Below, one piece after another: positions 25,172 through 33,653 of a stretch of DNA of 64,000 nucleotides. The stretch is taken from positions 16,493 to 80,492 of the forward strand of contig NZ_JAAIVB010000075.1 of NCBI RefSeq assembly GCF_010974945.1. The letters run 5' to 3'. The position numbers and the translations under genes are program-made. Below the pieces are notes generated by a model. That model did not search any database. It had not been told where the DNA came from and was given only the letters and a program-made list of their open reading frames with translations. The stretch comes from Noviherbaspirillum galbum (GTDB lineage: Bacteria; Pseudomonadota; Gammaproteobacteria; Burkholderiales; Burkholderiaceae_D). How positions within the stretch are numbered: position 1 is the first letter of the stretch; each line of letters starts with the position of its first letter.

Positions 25172-26041
25172 ATGAGCAGCATCGATCATCATCTCGCGGC
25201 GTCCATGACCCGCCATTCCGCCGCCCTGGATGCGGCGCGGCACGCGGAGCCGGTCATGGAAAGCCTGCTCGAGGATAGCATCTGGGAGCGCATGCGCGAG
25301 ACGGCGCTTGCCGTGGCGCGCCGCGAACCCATGCTGGCCCGGCGCCTGCAGCAACTCATCCTTCCGCATGCCGAACCGGCCGCGATGCTCGCCGCCGTGC
25401 TGGCGCGCCGCCTGGCCAGTGACGACCTGCCGGAACCGGCGCTGCGCGACCTGATGCAGTCCGTGCTCGAGGAAGACGCGACCGCCCTGCATCGTGCAAC
25501 CGCCGACCTGGCCGCGGTGAAGGACCGCGATCCCGCCTGCCCCGACCACCTGCACGTCATCCTTAACCTCAAGGGCTACCAGGCCTTGCAGGTGCACCGC
25601 GTGGCCCACGCGCTATGGCGGGAAAGCCGCACCGAACTCGCCTTCGCCCTCGCCAACCAGGCCTCGGCGGCCTTCGCGGTCGACATCCACCCGGCTGCCC
25701 GCATCGGCGAAGGAGTGATGCTCGACCATGGCACCGGGATCGTGATCGGCGAAACCACGGTGATCGAAGACAATGTCTCGCTCCTGCAGAACGTGACCCT
25801 GGGCGGCACCGGCAAGGAGCACGGCGACCGCCATCCCAAGATCAGGAGCGGCGTGATGATCGGCGCCGGCGCGAAGATCCTCGGCAACATCGAGGTCGGC
25901 ACCATGAGCAAGGTGGCGGCGGGCAGCGTGGTGCTCAGGCCGGTGCCTCCGCATTGCACCGTGGCCGGCGTACCCGCGCGCGTGGTCCGCCGCCATCGCG
26001 AGGATAGCTGTCCGTCGCAGGAAATGGATCAGACCATCTGA
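25172..26041 (+). CDS. cysE: Serine O-acetyltransferase
   Basis: This 289-residue enzyme makes O-acetylserine from serine and acetyl-CoA, the first step of cysteine synthesis. An N-terminal SAT helical domain (ESLLEDSIWERMRETALAVARREPMLARRL) is followed by a left-handed beta-helix of hexapeptide repeats with FAVDIHPAARIGEGVMLDHGTGIVIGETTVIEDNVSLLQNVTLGGTGKE, which holds the catalytic His region. It ends with GVPARVVRR and a short polar tail, the usual place of the CysK-binding C-terminus, although here it ends in Thr-Ile. GAGGGAG precedes the ATG. Regulation by the upstream attenuator is predicted. Confidence 0.94.
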   Translation: MSSIDHHLAASMTRHSAALDAARHAEPVMESLLEDSIWERMRETALAVARREPMLARRLQQLILPHAEPAAMLAAVLARRLASDDLPEPALRDLMQSVLEEDATALHRATADLAAVKDRDPACPDHLHVILNLKGYQALQVHRVAHALWRESRTELAFALANQASAAFAVDIHPAARIGEGVMLDHGTGIVIGETTVIEDNVSLLQNVTLGGTGKEHGDRHPKIRSGVMIGAGAKILGNIEVGTMSKVAAGSVVLRPVPPHCTVAGVPARVVRRHREDSCPSQEMDQTI

Positions 26042-26063
26042 CTTCGAGGCCGATCCGGCCGCC

Positions 26064-26528
26064 TCAGGGTTTCATCTGAACCCGGACCTCGCCTCCCGGA
26101 TAGGTGGCGCTGTGGACGTTGACGTAGAGGTTGCCCTCCTTGTAGGCGGCGTATTGCGACTCCGTCAGGCGCGCGCCGGCGGGCACGCTGAACACCTTTT
26201 CGGAGGTCTTGGTCAGCGGCACGATCACCGGGCCGTTGGCGCCCGCCGCGCCCTGGTGGATGTGTGCCGCCATCGCGTTCATGTCTTCCACGATGACCGA
26301 GCCGCTCACCGTGCGGTCGGCGGCAACGGCGATCGTGCTGCGGCCGCTGGCCTTGGTGGGATTCGGCGGCACTTCCTGCGCCCCCGTCAGTTCCACGCTG
26401 GCCGGCTTGTCGCCGCCCAGTCCCATCTTTTGCATGGCGCCGCAGCCGCCGAGCCCGCCGAGGGCAAGGGCCGTGAGCACCGCCACGGCGGCAAATGCGA
26501 GCGGGTGTTTTTCATGATGTGCAGGCAT
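26064..26528 (-). CDS. CHRD-domain lipoprotein
   Basis: A 154-residue secreted lipoprotein. The N-terminus has a hydrophobic signal with a lipobox ending GGLGGC (cysteine at about residue 28). The remainder is a CHRD domain: VELTGAQEVPPNPTKASGRSTIAVA, AAHIHQGAAGANGPVIVPL and EGNLYVNVHSATYPGGEVRVQM are diagnostic. CHRD domains are known from chordin and from many bacterial exported proteins of unknown role. The ATG at 26528 is preceded by AAGGAGAAC; the longer frame is not supported. Confidence 0.9.
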   Translation of the reverse strand: MPAHHEKHPLAFAAVAVLTALALGGLGGCGAMQKMGLGGDKPASVELTGAQEVPPNPTKASGRSTIAVAADRTVSGSVIVEDMNAMAAHIHQGAAGANGPVIVPLTKTSEKVFSVPAGARLTESQYAAYKEGNLYVNVHSATYPGGEVRVQMKP

Positions 26529-26596
26529 GTTCGTTCTCCTTCGGGGTCGATGAAGCAATCGGGTTCCGGTCGCGTTTCCGGTAGCGGGACGCTGGC

Positions 26597-27301
26597 TCAG
26601 CGTTTCACCGCGAAGCAGTACAGCAGGGCGTCGCCGCCGGTGCTGCGCACGCCCGCGGGATCGCATCCGCGCGTCGGATGCGAGGAATTCCAGGAGGTGG
26701 CCCAAGGGGCGTTGATGGGCCCGGAGCGGTCATGGTGGCCGGTCATGGCCGAGCCTTCGGTTCCGCCCTTGGTCCAGTTGCCGCAGGTCATGTCGGCGAA
26801 TGGCGCGCCCGGAAAAGCGGTGCCGTCCGGACGCGAGCCGGTCAGCATGTCATGCTTGTTGGGGCTGTCGGCGCGGCCGTTCACCGGCTGGCCCTTCTCG
26901 TCGAGCGCGGTTTCCTTCGTCAGGTTGTTGGACGGGGAGTGCAGGTCGTCGACGGTCTTCGCGATGACGGCTCCCTTGGCGTTCTGCCAGGGGCCCGTCC
27001 CGATGCGGTCGCGCGCGTTCACGAAATTCGGATCGTCGAGCGACTTGCCCTGGGTGCTCAGGTAGGCGTGCCAGGTCTGCTGCCCCGCGCCCGCCGCTTG
27101 CGCCAGCGACTGGCAATGCTGGTCGGCGCCTTCCAGTCCGCCGAGGTCGCCGCCCTTGCCGATTCCCGCGCTGGTCACGAAAAAGCTCATGTTGGCGGCG
27201 CCCGCCGGCAATCCGCCCGGCCCTCCGCCGGTGCCGGCGCATCCCGCCAAGCCCGCCATCGCGCCCGCCAGCGCCGCCACGCTCCGCGTCAATCCGTTCA
27301 T
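26597..27301 (-). CDS. Secreted lipoprotein with lectin/endostatin-like fold
   Basis: A 234-residue protein with a lipoprotein signal (lipobox MAGLAGC near residue 21) and a Gly-rich linker. The domain FFVTSAGIGKGGDLGGLEGADQHCQSLAQAAGAGQQTWHAYLST, then NARDRIGTGPWQNAKG, then MTCGNWT and CFAVKR, resembles the bacterial C-type-lectin or collagen XV/XVIII endostatin-like family often annotated as lectin. Cysteines are spaced as for disulfides. It is adjacent to and in the same direction as the CHRD lipoprotein, so a shared transcript is likely. Ligand unknown. Confidence 0.75.
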   Translation of the reverse strand: MNGLTRSVAALAGAMAGLAGCAGTGGGPGGLPAGAANMSFFVTSAGIGKGGDLGGLEGADQHCQSLAQAAGAGQQTWHAYLSTQGKSLDDPNFVNARDRIGTGPWQNAKGAVIAKTVDDLHSPSNNLTKETALDEKGQPVNGRADSPNKHDMLTGSRPDGTAFPGAPFADMTCGNWTKGGTEGSAMTGHHDRSGPINAPWATSWNSSHPTRGCDPAGVRSTGGDALLYCFAVKR

Positions 27302-27646
27302 GTCGTCTCCTGTTATTCGTTTTCGTTTGCAGCCAACGTCGAATCATGCGGCGCGCCGTGGGTTTCCGACCGGTCCGCCCCTGCTTCCGCCTTCCACGGA
27401 ATCGTGCAGGATCGCCGCTCGGACGCGCGCAACTTGCAGTGTCGGGCCTGGCGGCGCGCATGCCCACCCGCTCCGCATCGAGTTTTGCAAAATATCAAAG
27501 GGATCCCCGGGCGGCACGCCGGCGTTTCCGGTCACGATCTGGTCAAGGCGCATGGCAATGGATGGTTTTTGCCGCCACGCATGTCTTATACTTGCGGCTG
27601 CACGCCGCGCCGCCTTGCCGGCCCGCCCTGATAGGAAAGGATGACC
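27302..27646. other. Intergenic region between two divergent lipoprotein genes
   Basis: About 345 bases without a supported gene. The frames crossing it on both strands are not family-like. It must carry the promoters for the lectin-like lipoprotein (minus) and the beta-propeller-like lipoprotein (plus). TATACT near 27588 is a possible -10 box for the plus-strand gene, but no good -35 partner is visible. Confidence 0.5.
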
Positions 27647-28366
27647 ATGGACCGTACCGTCTCGCGTTTTGCCCTGGCCGGCTTGGCCAGCCTGGCTTGC
27701 TTACTGACGGGATGCGCGCTGTTGTTCGGCAAGCAGGTCGATCCGGACAGCCGGATGATCTCGCCGGACGGGTCGAAGGCGATCTGGCGGGTGGTCGAGG
27801 TGCGCAGCCCGCTGTACGTCGGGCGTGTGGCGGGCAACGAGCCGCCGCGGCAACTGATGGCGGTCCACGGCCCGGCCTATTGGGCCAGGGACAGCCGGCA
27901 CGTGGTGGTGCAGGCCGAACGGTCGGGCAAGCAGTCCGACATCCTGGTGTTCGACAGCGAGCGCCCGCAGCAGGAGCCGCTGAACCTGACGCCCTGGAGC
28001 GGGGCGCGCTCTGTGGTGGTGCCCGGCGCCCTGTCGGCCGACAAGGTTTATTTCGCCAGCAACAGGCGCGACGACGCGGTGTTCGACCTGTATGCCGGCG
28101 ACATCGCGAGCGGCGCCGCCGAACTCGTGTTCCGCAATCCCGGCGACGTGGTCCAATGGATCGCCGATGTCGACGGCACCATCGGCGCCCGGGTGCGGCA
28201 GCAGGACGAACAGTACATCCTCCAGGTGATGAATCCCTCGACCCACACCTGGAGGTCGGTCTACCACTGGACCGACGACAACAAACTCACTCCCGAGCGC
28301 ATCGACCGCGCCAACGGCGAATTCCTCGCCGTGGCGAAGAAGGTCAAGTACCAGGCCAGCCGCTGA
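27647..28366 (+). CDS. Lipoprotein with TolB/WD40-like beta-propeller repeats
   Basis: The protein has 239 residues from the ATG at 27647; an ATG at 27641 is equally readable and adds two. A signal with lipobox ACLLTGC is followed by repeats of the form MISPDGSKAIWRVVEV, GPAYWARDSRHVVVQAE, KVYFASNRRDDAVFDLYAGDI. These resemble blades of TolB or prolyl-oligopeptidase propellers. No catalytic domain follows, so this is a binding or structural module only. I do not recognise a specific family. The AAAGG ribosome-binding site fits the 27647 start best. Confidence 0.65.
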   Translation: MDRTVSRFALAGLASLACLLTGCALLFGKQVDPDSRMISPDGSKAIWRVVEVRSPLYVGRVAGNEPPRQLMAVHGPAYWARDSRHVVVQAERSGKQSDILVFDSERPQQEPLNLTPWSGARSVVVPGALSADKVYFASNRRDDAVFDLYAGDIASGAAELVFRNPGDVVQWIADVDGTIGARVRQQDEQYILQVMNPSTHTWRSVYHWTDDNKLTPERIDRANGEFLAVAKKVKYQASR

Positions 28367-28384
28367 TCGGCCCCGGGGCAGGGA

Positions 28385-28996
28385 TCAGGACTTGATCAGT
28401 CCTTCCTCGCGCATGGCGGCCTGCACCGCGGGCCGCTCGGCGACACGCCCGAGATAGGCTTGCACCGCCGGCCAGGGGCCCAGGTCGAACTTCACCAGCC
28501 GCGTCCAGCTCAGGACCGTGAAGAGATAAGCATCGGCAACGGTGAACCGGCTGCCCATCAGGAATTCCTGCTTCTGCAAAATCGGCTCGACGATCTTCAG
28601 CCGGTTCGTCAGCGTGTCGCGCGCGCCCTGCTTGGTTTCCTGGGGAGAGCTGGAGTGGAACAGCGGGCCGAAGGTCTTGTGGAATTCCGAGGAAATGAAA
28701 TTCAGCATTTCCATCAGCCGGTAGCGTTCCATGGTGCCGGCGGCGGGCGCGAGTCCGGTTTCCGGCTTCCGGTCGGCGAGGTACTGCAAGACGACCGCGG
28801 CCTCGGTCAGGATTTGGCCATCGTCGAGCTGCAGCGCGGGCACGTAGCCTTTCGGATTGATGGCGCGGTAGTCGCCGCCGCTGGCGGTTTTCTTGTCGGC
28901 AAGGTTGACTTTCTCTGTATCGAAATCGAAGCCGGCTTCGCGCAGCACGATGTGCGCGGACAGGGAACAGGCGCCCGGAGAGAAATACAGCTTCAT
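28385..28996 (-). CDS. Glutathione S-transferase family protein
   Basis: The 203-residue protein starts MKLYFSPGACSLSAHIVLREAGFDFD, the N-terminal thioredoxin-like domain of beta-class bacterial GSTs (Cys10 is in the place of the conserved catalytic Cys). The glutathione-binding loop NPKGYVPALQLDDGQILTEAAVVLQYLADR is intact, and the helical C-terminal domain contains GSRFTVADAYLFTVL. The ATG at 28996 has AAGGAAGG upstream; the frame reading further to 29116 is not supported. It most likely detoxifies electrophiles. Confidence 0.92.
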   Translation of the reverse strand: MKLYFSPGACSLSAHIVLREAGFDFDTEKVNLADKKTASGGDYRAINPKGYVPALQLDDGQILTEAAVVLQYLADRKPETGLAPAAGTMERYRLMEMLNFISSEFHKTFGPLFHSSSPQETKQGARDTLTNRLKIVEPILQKQEFLMGSRFTVADAYLFTVLSWTRLVKFDLGPWPAVQAYLGRVAERPAVQAAMREEGLIKS

Positions 28997-29179
28997 GCAA
29001 CACCTTCCTTCTTGTTGGTCGGGATGAACGGACGACGCGTCCGTGATGGCGATGGTAGCGCAGCGCACCGACGTCCGCTCGCGCGCGATGCGGGACTCGC
29101 GCAAAGCATGATTCACCGGCCGCGCCTATAATGAACCGGCATAACAAAGAGAACAGTACGGCATCCACACAGGAGACTT

Positions 29180-30847
29180 ATGAAACCCTTGCATTACGCC
29201 CACTGGCCGGCGGGCATGCCCTACGCCATCAGCACCCCCGATACCAGCGTCTACGTGAATCTCGAGGTGTCCGCCCTGCGTTATCCCAACCGGCCGGCCA
29301 TCATTTTCTACGATACCGTCCTGACCTACGCCGAGCTGCATGCGGAGGTGCTGGCACTGGCCGGCTACCTGCAGCAGGCGTGCGGCGTCAAGCGCGGCGA
29401 CCGGGTCCTGCTGAACATGCAGAACAGCCCGCAATTCATCATCGCCTACTACGCCATCATGCGCGCCGATGCCATGGTGGTTCCTGTCAACCCGATGCTG
29501 ATGACCGACGAGCTGCGCCATTACATCGAAGACAGCGATGCCGCGGTTGCCATCGTTTCCCAGGAAATCTTCGCCCGCACGGCGCCGCTGGTCGGCACCA
29601 CCGGCCTCAAGCATGCGATCGTCGCCGCCTACTCCGACTACGCCACCGCGGCCACCGACCTCAACGTGCCCGACTTCGTGCGCGCGCCGTACGGCGTGCC
29701 GCCCCAGGACGGCGTCGTTCCCTGGAAGGAAGCGATCGCGCAGCGCCACGCGCCGCGCGTTCACGAGGCCGGCCCCGACGACCTGGCCTGCATGCCCTAT
29801 ACCTCCGGCACCACCGGCAAGCCCAAGGGCTGCATCCATACCCATCGTTCGGTGATGTTCAACGCGGTCGCCAGCCCGACCTGGTCGGGACCGATGGCGC
29901 CCGACCACGTGACCCTCGCTGTGCTGCCTTTTTTCCACGTCACCGGCATGCAATCGGTGATGAACGCCATGATCTACACCGGCGGCGCGATCGTGGTCCT
30001 GCCGCGCTGGGACCGCGACGCGGCCGGCCAGCTCATCACCCGCTACAAGGTCACGACCTGGACCCTGATCCCGACCATGATGATCGATTTCCTGTCCAAC
30101 CCGCGCCTGGCCGAGTACGACATCTCCGGCCTCAAGCGCGTGTCGGGCGGGGGCGCGGCCATGCCGGCGGCGATCGCCCAGAAGCTGCTCGACCTCACCG
30201 GCCAGCAGTACATGGAAGGCTACGGCTTGTCCGAAACCATGGCGGCCTCGCACGTCAACCCGCCCAATCGCATGAAGCAGCAATGCCTCGGCATGCCTTA
30301 CCTGAACGTCGATTCGCGCGTCGTCGATCCGGTCACTTTCCAGGAAATGCCGCCCGGCGAAACCGGCGAGATCTGGATCAATGGCCCGCAGGTGTTCCAA
30401 GGCTACTGGAAGGATCCGAAGAAGACCGAGGAATCCTTCGCCGAACTCGACGGCAAGCGCTTCTTCCGCTCCGGCGACCTCGGCTACGTGGACGAGGAAG
30501 GCTTCTTCTTCTTTACCGACCGACTGAAGCGCATGATCAACGCCAGCGGCTTCAAGGTCTGGCCGGCGGAAGTGGAGTCGATGATGTACCAGCATCCCGC
30601 GGTGCAGGAATGCTGTGTCATCGCGGCCAAGGACCCTTACCGCGGCGAGACCGTGAAGGCGGTCATCGTCAAGCGGCCGGGCACCGACCCGACCCCGGAC
30701 GAGATCGTGCAATGGGCCCAGCAGAAGATGGCAGCCTACAAGGTGCCGAAGGTGATCGAGTTCGTCGATACCCTGCCCAAGTCCGCGACCGGCAAGGTCA
30801 TGTGGCGTGCCTTGCAGGAACAGGAAATGGCAAAGGCTGCCGCCTGA
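29180..30847 (+). CDS. Fatty-acid/aryl CoA ligase (AMP-binding enzyme)
   Basis: A 555-residue member of the acyl-adenylate-forming family. The P-loop-like motif YTSGTTGKPKGCIHTH is at about residues 210-225. YGLSETMA is the adenine-binding region, SGDLGYVDEEGFFFFTDRLKRMINASGFKVWPAEVE is the hinge and A8 motif, and PKSATGKVMWRAL carries the C-terminal catalytic Lys. These enzymes activate carboxylic acids to CoA thioesters via AMP intermediates; medium/long-chain fatty acid or aromatic substrate cannot be distinguished. AGGAGA precedes the ATG. Confidence 0.9.
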   Translation: MKPLHYAHWPAGMPYAISTPDTSVYVNLEVSALRYPNRPAIIFYDTVLTYAELHAEVLALAGYLQQACGVKRGDRVLLNMQNSPQFIIAYYAIMRADAMVVPVNPMLMTDELRHYIEDSDAAVAIVSQEIFARTAPLVGTTGLKHAIVAAYSDYATAATDLNVPDFVRAPYGVPPQDGVVPWKEAIAQRHAPRVHEAGPDDLACMPYTSGTTGKPKGCIHTHRSVMFNAVASPTWSGPMAPDHVTLAVLPFFHVTGMQSVMNAMIYTGGAIVVLPRWDRDAAGQLITRYKVTTWTLIPTMMIDFLSNPRLAEYDISGLKRVSGGGAAMPAAIAQKLLDLTGQQYMEGYGLSETMAASHVNPPNRMKQQCLGMPYLNVDSRVVDPVTFQEMPPGETGEIWINGPQVFQGYWKDPKKTEESFAELDGKRFFRSGDLGYVDEEGFFFFTDRLKRMINASGFKVWPAEVESMMYQHPAVQECCVIAAKDPYRGETVKAVIVKRPGTDPTPDEIVQWAQQKMAAYKVPKVIEFVDTLPKSATGKVMWRALQEQEMAKAAA

Positions 30848-30865
30848 TCCTGAAGGCGGCCTGCA

Positions 30866-30895
30866 CGCTTGCGTCCGGAAGGCCGAGCGCAAGCG
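30866..30895. terminator. Inverted repeat between convergent genes
   Basis: CGCTTGCG (30866-30873) and CGCAAGCG (30888-30895) form an 8-bp perfect stem with a 14-base loop between the CoA ligase and the RGS-like gene. No T-run follows on either strand. Confidence 0.45.
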
Positions 30896-30926
30896 CGACG
30901 CGATAGCCCGTTACGCCAACGTGCCG

Positions 30927-31655
30927 TCAGCGGACCGGCGAGGCAGGCACCTGAAGCTGCCTGCCCTGCAGCACGCGCGCGACGCGCTCCGGGCTCTGGT
31001 GCAGGTTCTGGCGCAGCATGCGTTCGACGGTGTCCCGCGCGCCGTCGAACTCATCGCCGCTCAAGGCCGCGCCGCTTTCCGAAGCGGACGCCACGCGATC
31101 CATGATGGCTTGCCGGGTGGGTCCGTCGATATTGATTTCATGCGGCGAACGCGGCTCGATAAATTCCTTGACGATCCGTTTCGCTTCCTTCCTGGCCGCC
31201 CAGGACCGCAGCACACCGCTGGCGCCGTTGGTGGTGAGGGTTTTTTCGTACTTGTACGCGGCACGCAGGAAGCGCGCGGATTCGTGCATTCCCGATTCGC
31301 TGTCCTTGGACAGGAACTTCAGCAGCTGGCGGCTTTCCTCCCGGCTCGAGGGCGTGAAAAGCTCCCTGGGCGAAATGGGCGAAATGGGCGTGACGGGCGA
31401 AAGCGGCGAGGGGTGCGAGGCGGCCGAGCGGCTGAACGGTTCGCGGGACCCGGCGTCGACCCGCTCGCCCGGCGCGGGCATCGCTGGGCGCTTCAGCAGC
31501 GCCTTGCACCTGGACTTGAACGTCATCCATTTGCTGCCCGGTGGGGCCATGGCTATCCGCACGGGACTGTCATCGGTGAGCGGGATGGGCTGGCAAGAAG
31601 AAAGGGAAGGGATGTCGGCGGGACCCGCGTGTCGCGCGGAACTGAAGATCTTCAT
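30927..31655 (-). CDS. RGS (regulator of G-protein signaling)-like domain protein
   Basis: The 242-residue protein has a Ser/Pro-rich, probably disordered N-terminal half with the repeat SPLSPVTPISPISP, and a helical C-terminal domain (about residues 103-235). That domain shows the order of RGS helices: LLKFLSKDSE, ESARFLRAAYKYEKTL, KEAKRIVKEFIEPRSPHEINID, TRQAIMDRV, EFDGARDTVERMLRQN. EINID followed by TRQ closely parallels EVNLD..TR of eukaryotic RGS proteins. The start is uncertain: the ATG at 31655 is the first plausible one, but no Shine-Dalgarno sequence is seen. A direct Gα-like partner is unknown in bacteria. Confidence 0.65.
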   Translation of the reverse strand: MKIFSSARHAGPADIPSLSSCQPIPLTDDSPVRIAMAPPGSKWMTFKSRCKALLKRPAMPAPGERVDAGSREPFSRSAASHPSPLSPVTPISPISPRELFTPSSREESRQLLKFLSKDSESGMHESARFLRAAYKYEKTLTTNGASGVLRSWAARKEAKRIVKEFIEPRSPHEINIDGPTRQAIMDRVASASESGAALSGDEFDGARDTVERMLRQNLHQSPERVARVLQGRQLQVPASPVR

Positions 31656-31793
31656 CGTGGAACTGGTTGCCTTGAGTGGTGGAAACCAATCTGGGTGACG
31701 AATGGAAACATTGAGTTTCGCCGCCGTCCCGCCTGCTTGAGCAGGATCAAGGCGGCGACGAGCGTAAAATAGCGGCCTTGCCCGCGCCACGCC

Positions 31794-33278
31794 ATGACCA
31801 TCCTCCTCTCCACCCTCAATGCCCGCTACACCCATGCCTCACTGGGCCTGCGCTATCTCCTTGCTAACATGGGCGACCTGCAGCCGGCCACCCGGCTGAT
31901 GGAGTTCGTCATCGGCGCGAAGCCCGCCGATCTCGCCGAACGCCTGCTGGCGCACGAGCCGCGCATCATCGGCTTCGGCGTCTATATCTGGAACGTCGAG
32001 GAAACCACCAGGCTGGTGGCCCTGCTCAAGCGCGTCGCGCCGGAGGTGGTGATCGTGCTCGGCGGACCCGAGGTCTCGCATGAGACCGGAGAGCAGGACA
32101 TCACCCGGCTGGCCGATTACGTGGTGACAGGCTGGGGCGACGTCACCTTTCCCGCGCTTTGCCGCCAGATCCTGCATGGCCCCAAGCCGCTGATGAAGGT
32201 GCATGCCGGCGTGCAGCCGCCGCTGCAGGACATTGTCCTGCCCTATCACCTCTACGACGACGACGACATCGCCCACCGCACGCTGTATGTCGAAGCCTCG
32301 CGCGGCTGCCCGTTCAAGTGCGAGTTCTGCCTGTCGGCGCTGGACAAGACCGCCTGGCCGTTCGACCTCGACGCCTTCCTCGGCGCGCTGGAAAGCCTGC
32401 ATGCGCGCGGCGCGCGGCTGTTCAAGTTCGTCGACCGCACCTTCAACCTGAACGTCAAGGCCAGCCTGCGCATCATGCAGTTCTTCCTCGACAAGCTGGA
32501 GGCGCATCCCGACGATCCGGTCCATGCCCATTTCGAAGTCGTGCCCGACCACCTGCCCGAGGCGCTGAAGGCGGCGATCATGCGCTTTCCGCAGGGAACG
32601 CTGCAGTTCGAGATCGGCATCCAGAGCTTCAACCCGGAGGTCCAGGCCATGGTCAGCCGCCGCCAGGACAACGAGAAAGCCGCCGACAACATCCGCTGGC
32701 TGCACCAGCATTCCCGCGCCCATCTCCACGTCGACCTGATCGCCGGCTTGCCCGGCGAGGACCTCGACAGCTTCGCGCGCGGCTTCGACAAGCTGGTAGG
32801 CCTCGGGCCGCATGAAATCCAGTTCGGCATCCTCAAGCGCCTGCGCGGCACGCCGATCATCCGCCATACCGAGGCCTGCGGCATGGTCTTCGATCCCGCC
32901 CCGCCCTATGCGATCCTCGCGACCGACCGCATCGACTTCGGCACCATGCAGCGCCTGGTGCGCTTCGCCCGCTACTGGGACCTAGTGGCCAACTCCGGCC
33001 GCTTCGCCAACACGCTGCCGCTCATTCTCGGCGACGCGCCCTTCGCCAACTTCATGGCGCTGTCCGACTGGCTATACCGCCGCACCGACGCGACCCACCG
33101 CATCGCGCTCGACAAGCTGGCGGCCCTGGTCGGCGAATGGCTGCGCCAGACGCACGACGAGGAAGCGGTGAACGCGGCGCTGGACGGCGACTACGCGACG
33201 CAGGCGCCGCGCCTGCACGTGCGGCAGAAGGCATCGGATGGCGCCATCCGGCGGCAGGCGCAGCACGGACGGCGATGA
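31794..33278 (+). CDS. Radical SAM protein with B12-binding-like domain (DUF4080 C-terminus)
   Basis: The 494-residue protein begins with a cobalamin-binding-like Rossmann domain (ILLSTLNARYTHASLGLRYLLANMGDL, GPEVSHE). The radical SAM core carries the 4Fe-4S motif CPFKCEFC (CX3CX2C) near residue 176, after YVEASRG. A LPGEDLDSFARGF region and a C-terminal domain of the DUF4080 type follow. It probably modifies a small molecule, RNA or peptide using SAM; the substrate is unknown. TAAAAT at about 31765 may be the -10 box. Confidence 0.88.
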   Translation: MTILLSTLNARYTHASLGLRYLLANMGDLQPATRLMEFVIGAKPADLAERLLAHEPRIIGFGVYIWNVEETTRLVALLKRVAPEVVIVLGGPEVSHETGEQDITRLADYVVTGWGDVTFPALCRQILHGPKPLMKVHAGVQPPLQDIVLPYHLYDDDDIAHRTLYVEASRGCPFKCEFCLSALDKTAWPFDLDAFLGALESLHARGARLFKFVDRTFNLNVKASLRIMQFFLDKLEAHPDDPVHAHFEVVPDHLPEALKAAIMRFPQGTLQFEIGIQSFNPEVQAMVSRRQDNEKAADNIRWLHQHSRAHLHVDLIAGLPGEDLDSFARGFDKLVGLGPHEIQFGILKRLRGTPIIRHTEACGMVFDPAPPYAILATDRIDFGTMQRLVRFARYWDLVANSGRFANTLPLILGDAPFANFMALSDWLYRRTDATHRIALDKLAALVGEWLRQTHDEEAVNAALDGDYATQAPRLHVRQKASDGAIRRQAQHGRR

Positions 33279-33301
33279 AAGCGGGAGGATTGCCGGCCGC
33301 T

Positions 33302-33517
33302 TCAGGGTTGCCGGCCGCGCCAGGTGTCGATCAGCTGGCGCGCCGCCGGCTCCAGCGCCTCGATGGGCAAGGCCTTGCTCTGGTGGTAGATCATCATGGC
33401 GTAAACCGTCGCCAGCGTGTTCACCTCGGGCGACAGCGCGCGCTCCTCTCCCTGCGAAGGGCGGGCGGCGCGCCAGTAGTTGATGGCTTGTTCGAGGTCG
33501 GCGAGAGTAATGTCCAT
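33302..33517 (-). CDS. DUF3717 domain protein
   Basis: A 71-residue soluble helical protein, MDITLADLEQAINYWRAARP followed by EVNTLATVYAMMIYHQ and ARQLIDTWRGRQ, characteristic of the DUF3717 family common in Burkholderiales. Only this last part of a long open frame is real; the ATG at 33517 gives the full family length. The gene is convergent with the radical SAM gene, 23 bases apart. Function unknown. Confidence 0.85.
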   Translation of the reverse strand: MDITLADLEQAINYWRAARPSQGEERALSPEVNTLATVYAMMIYHQSKALPIEALEPAARQLIDTWRGRQP

Positions 33518-33653
33518 GGCGCTATTGTAAGGGCTGGCGGGAAATGATCCCAAGTCGGTGTCGGCGTGACCCTTTGTTCCAGGAACGGCGACCGCGCTGC
33601 CTGCGGTGCCTGTGCTTGTTATCATGCCGGCTACCCCTCCAAGGAGCAAGCCC

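Noticed and set aside
24991..25278. GTG-started 95-aa ORF with several Cys upstream of cysE
   Set aside because: It runs into the cysE coding region in another frame; the ATG-started 22-codon ORF inside the same region fits an attenuator much better.
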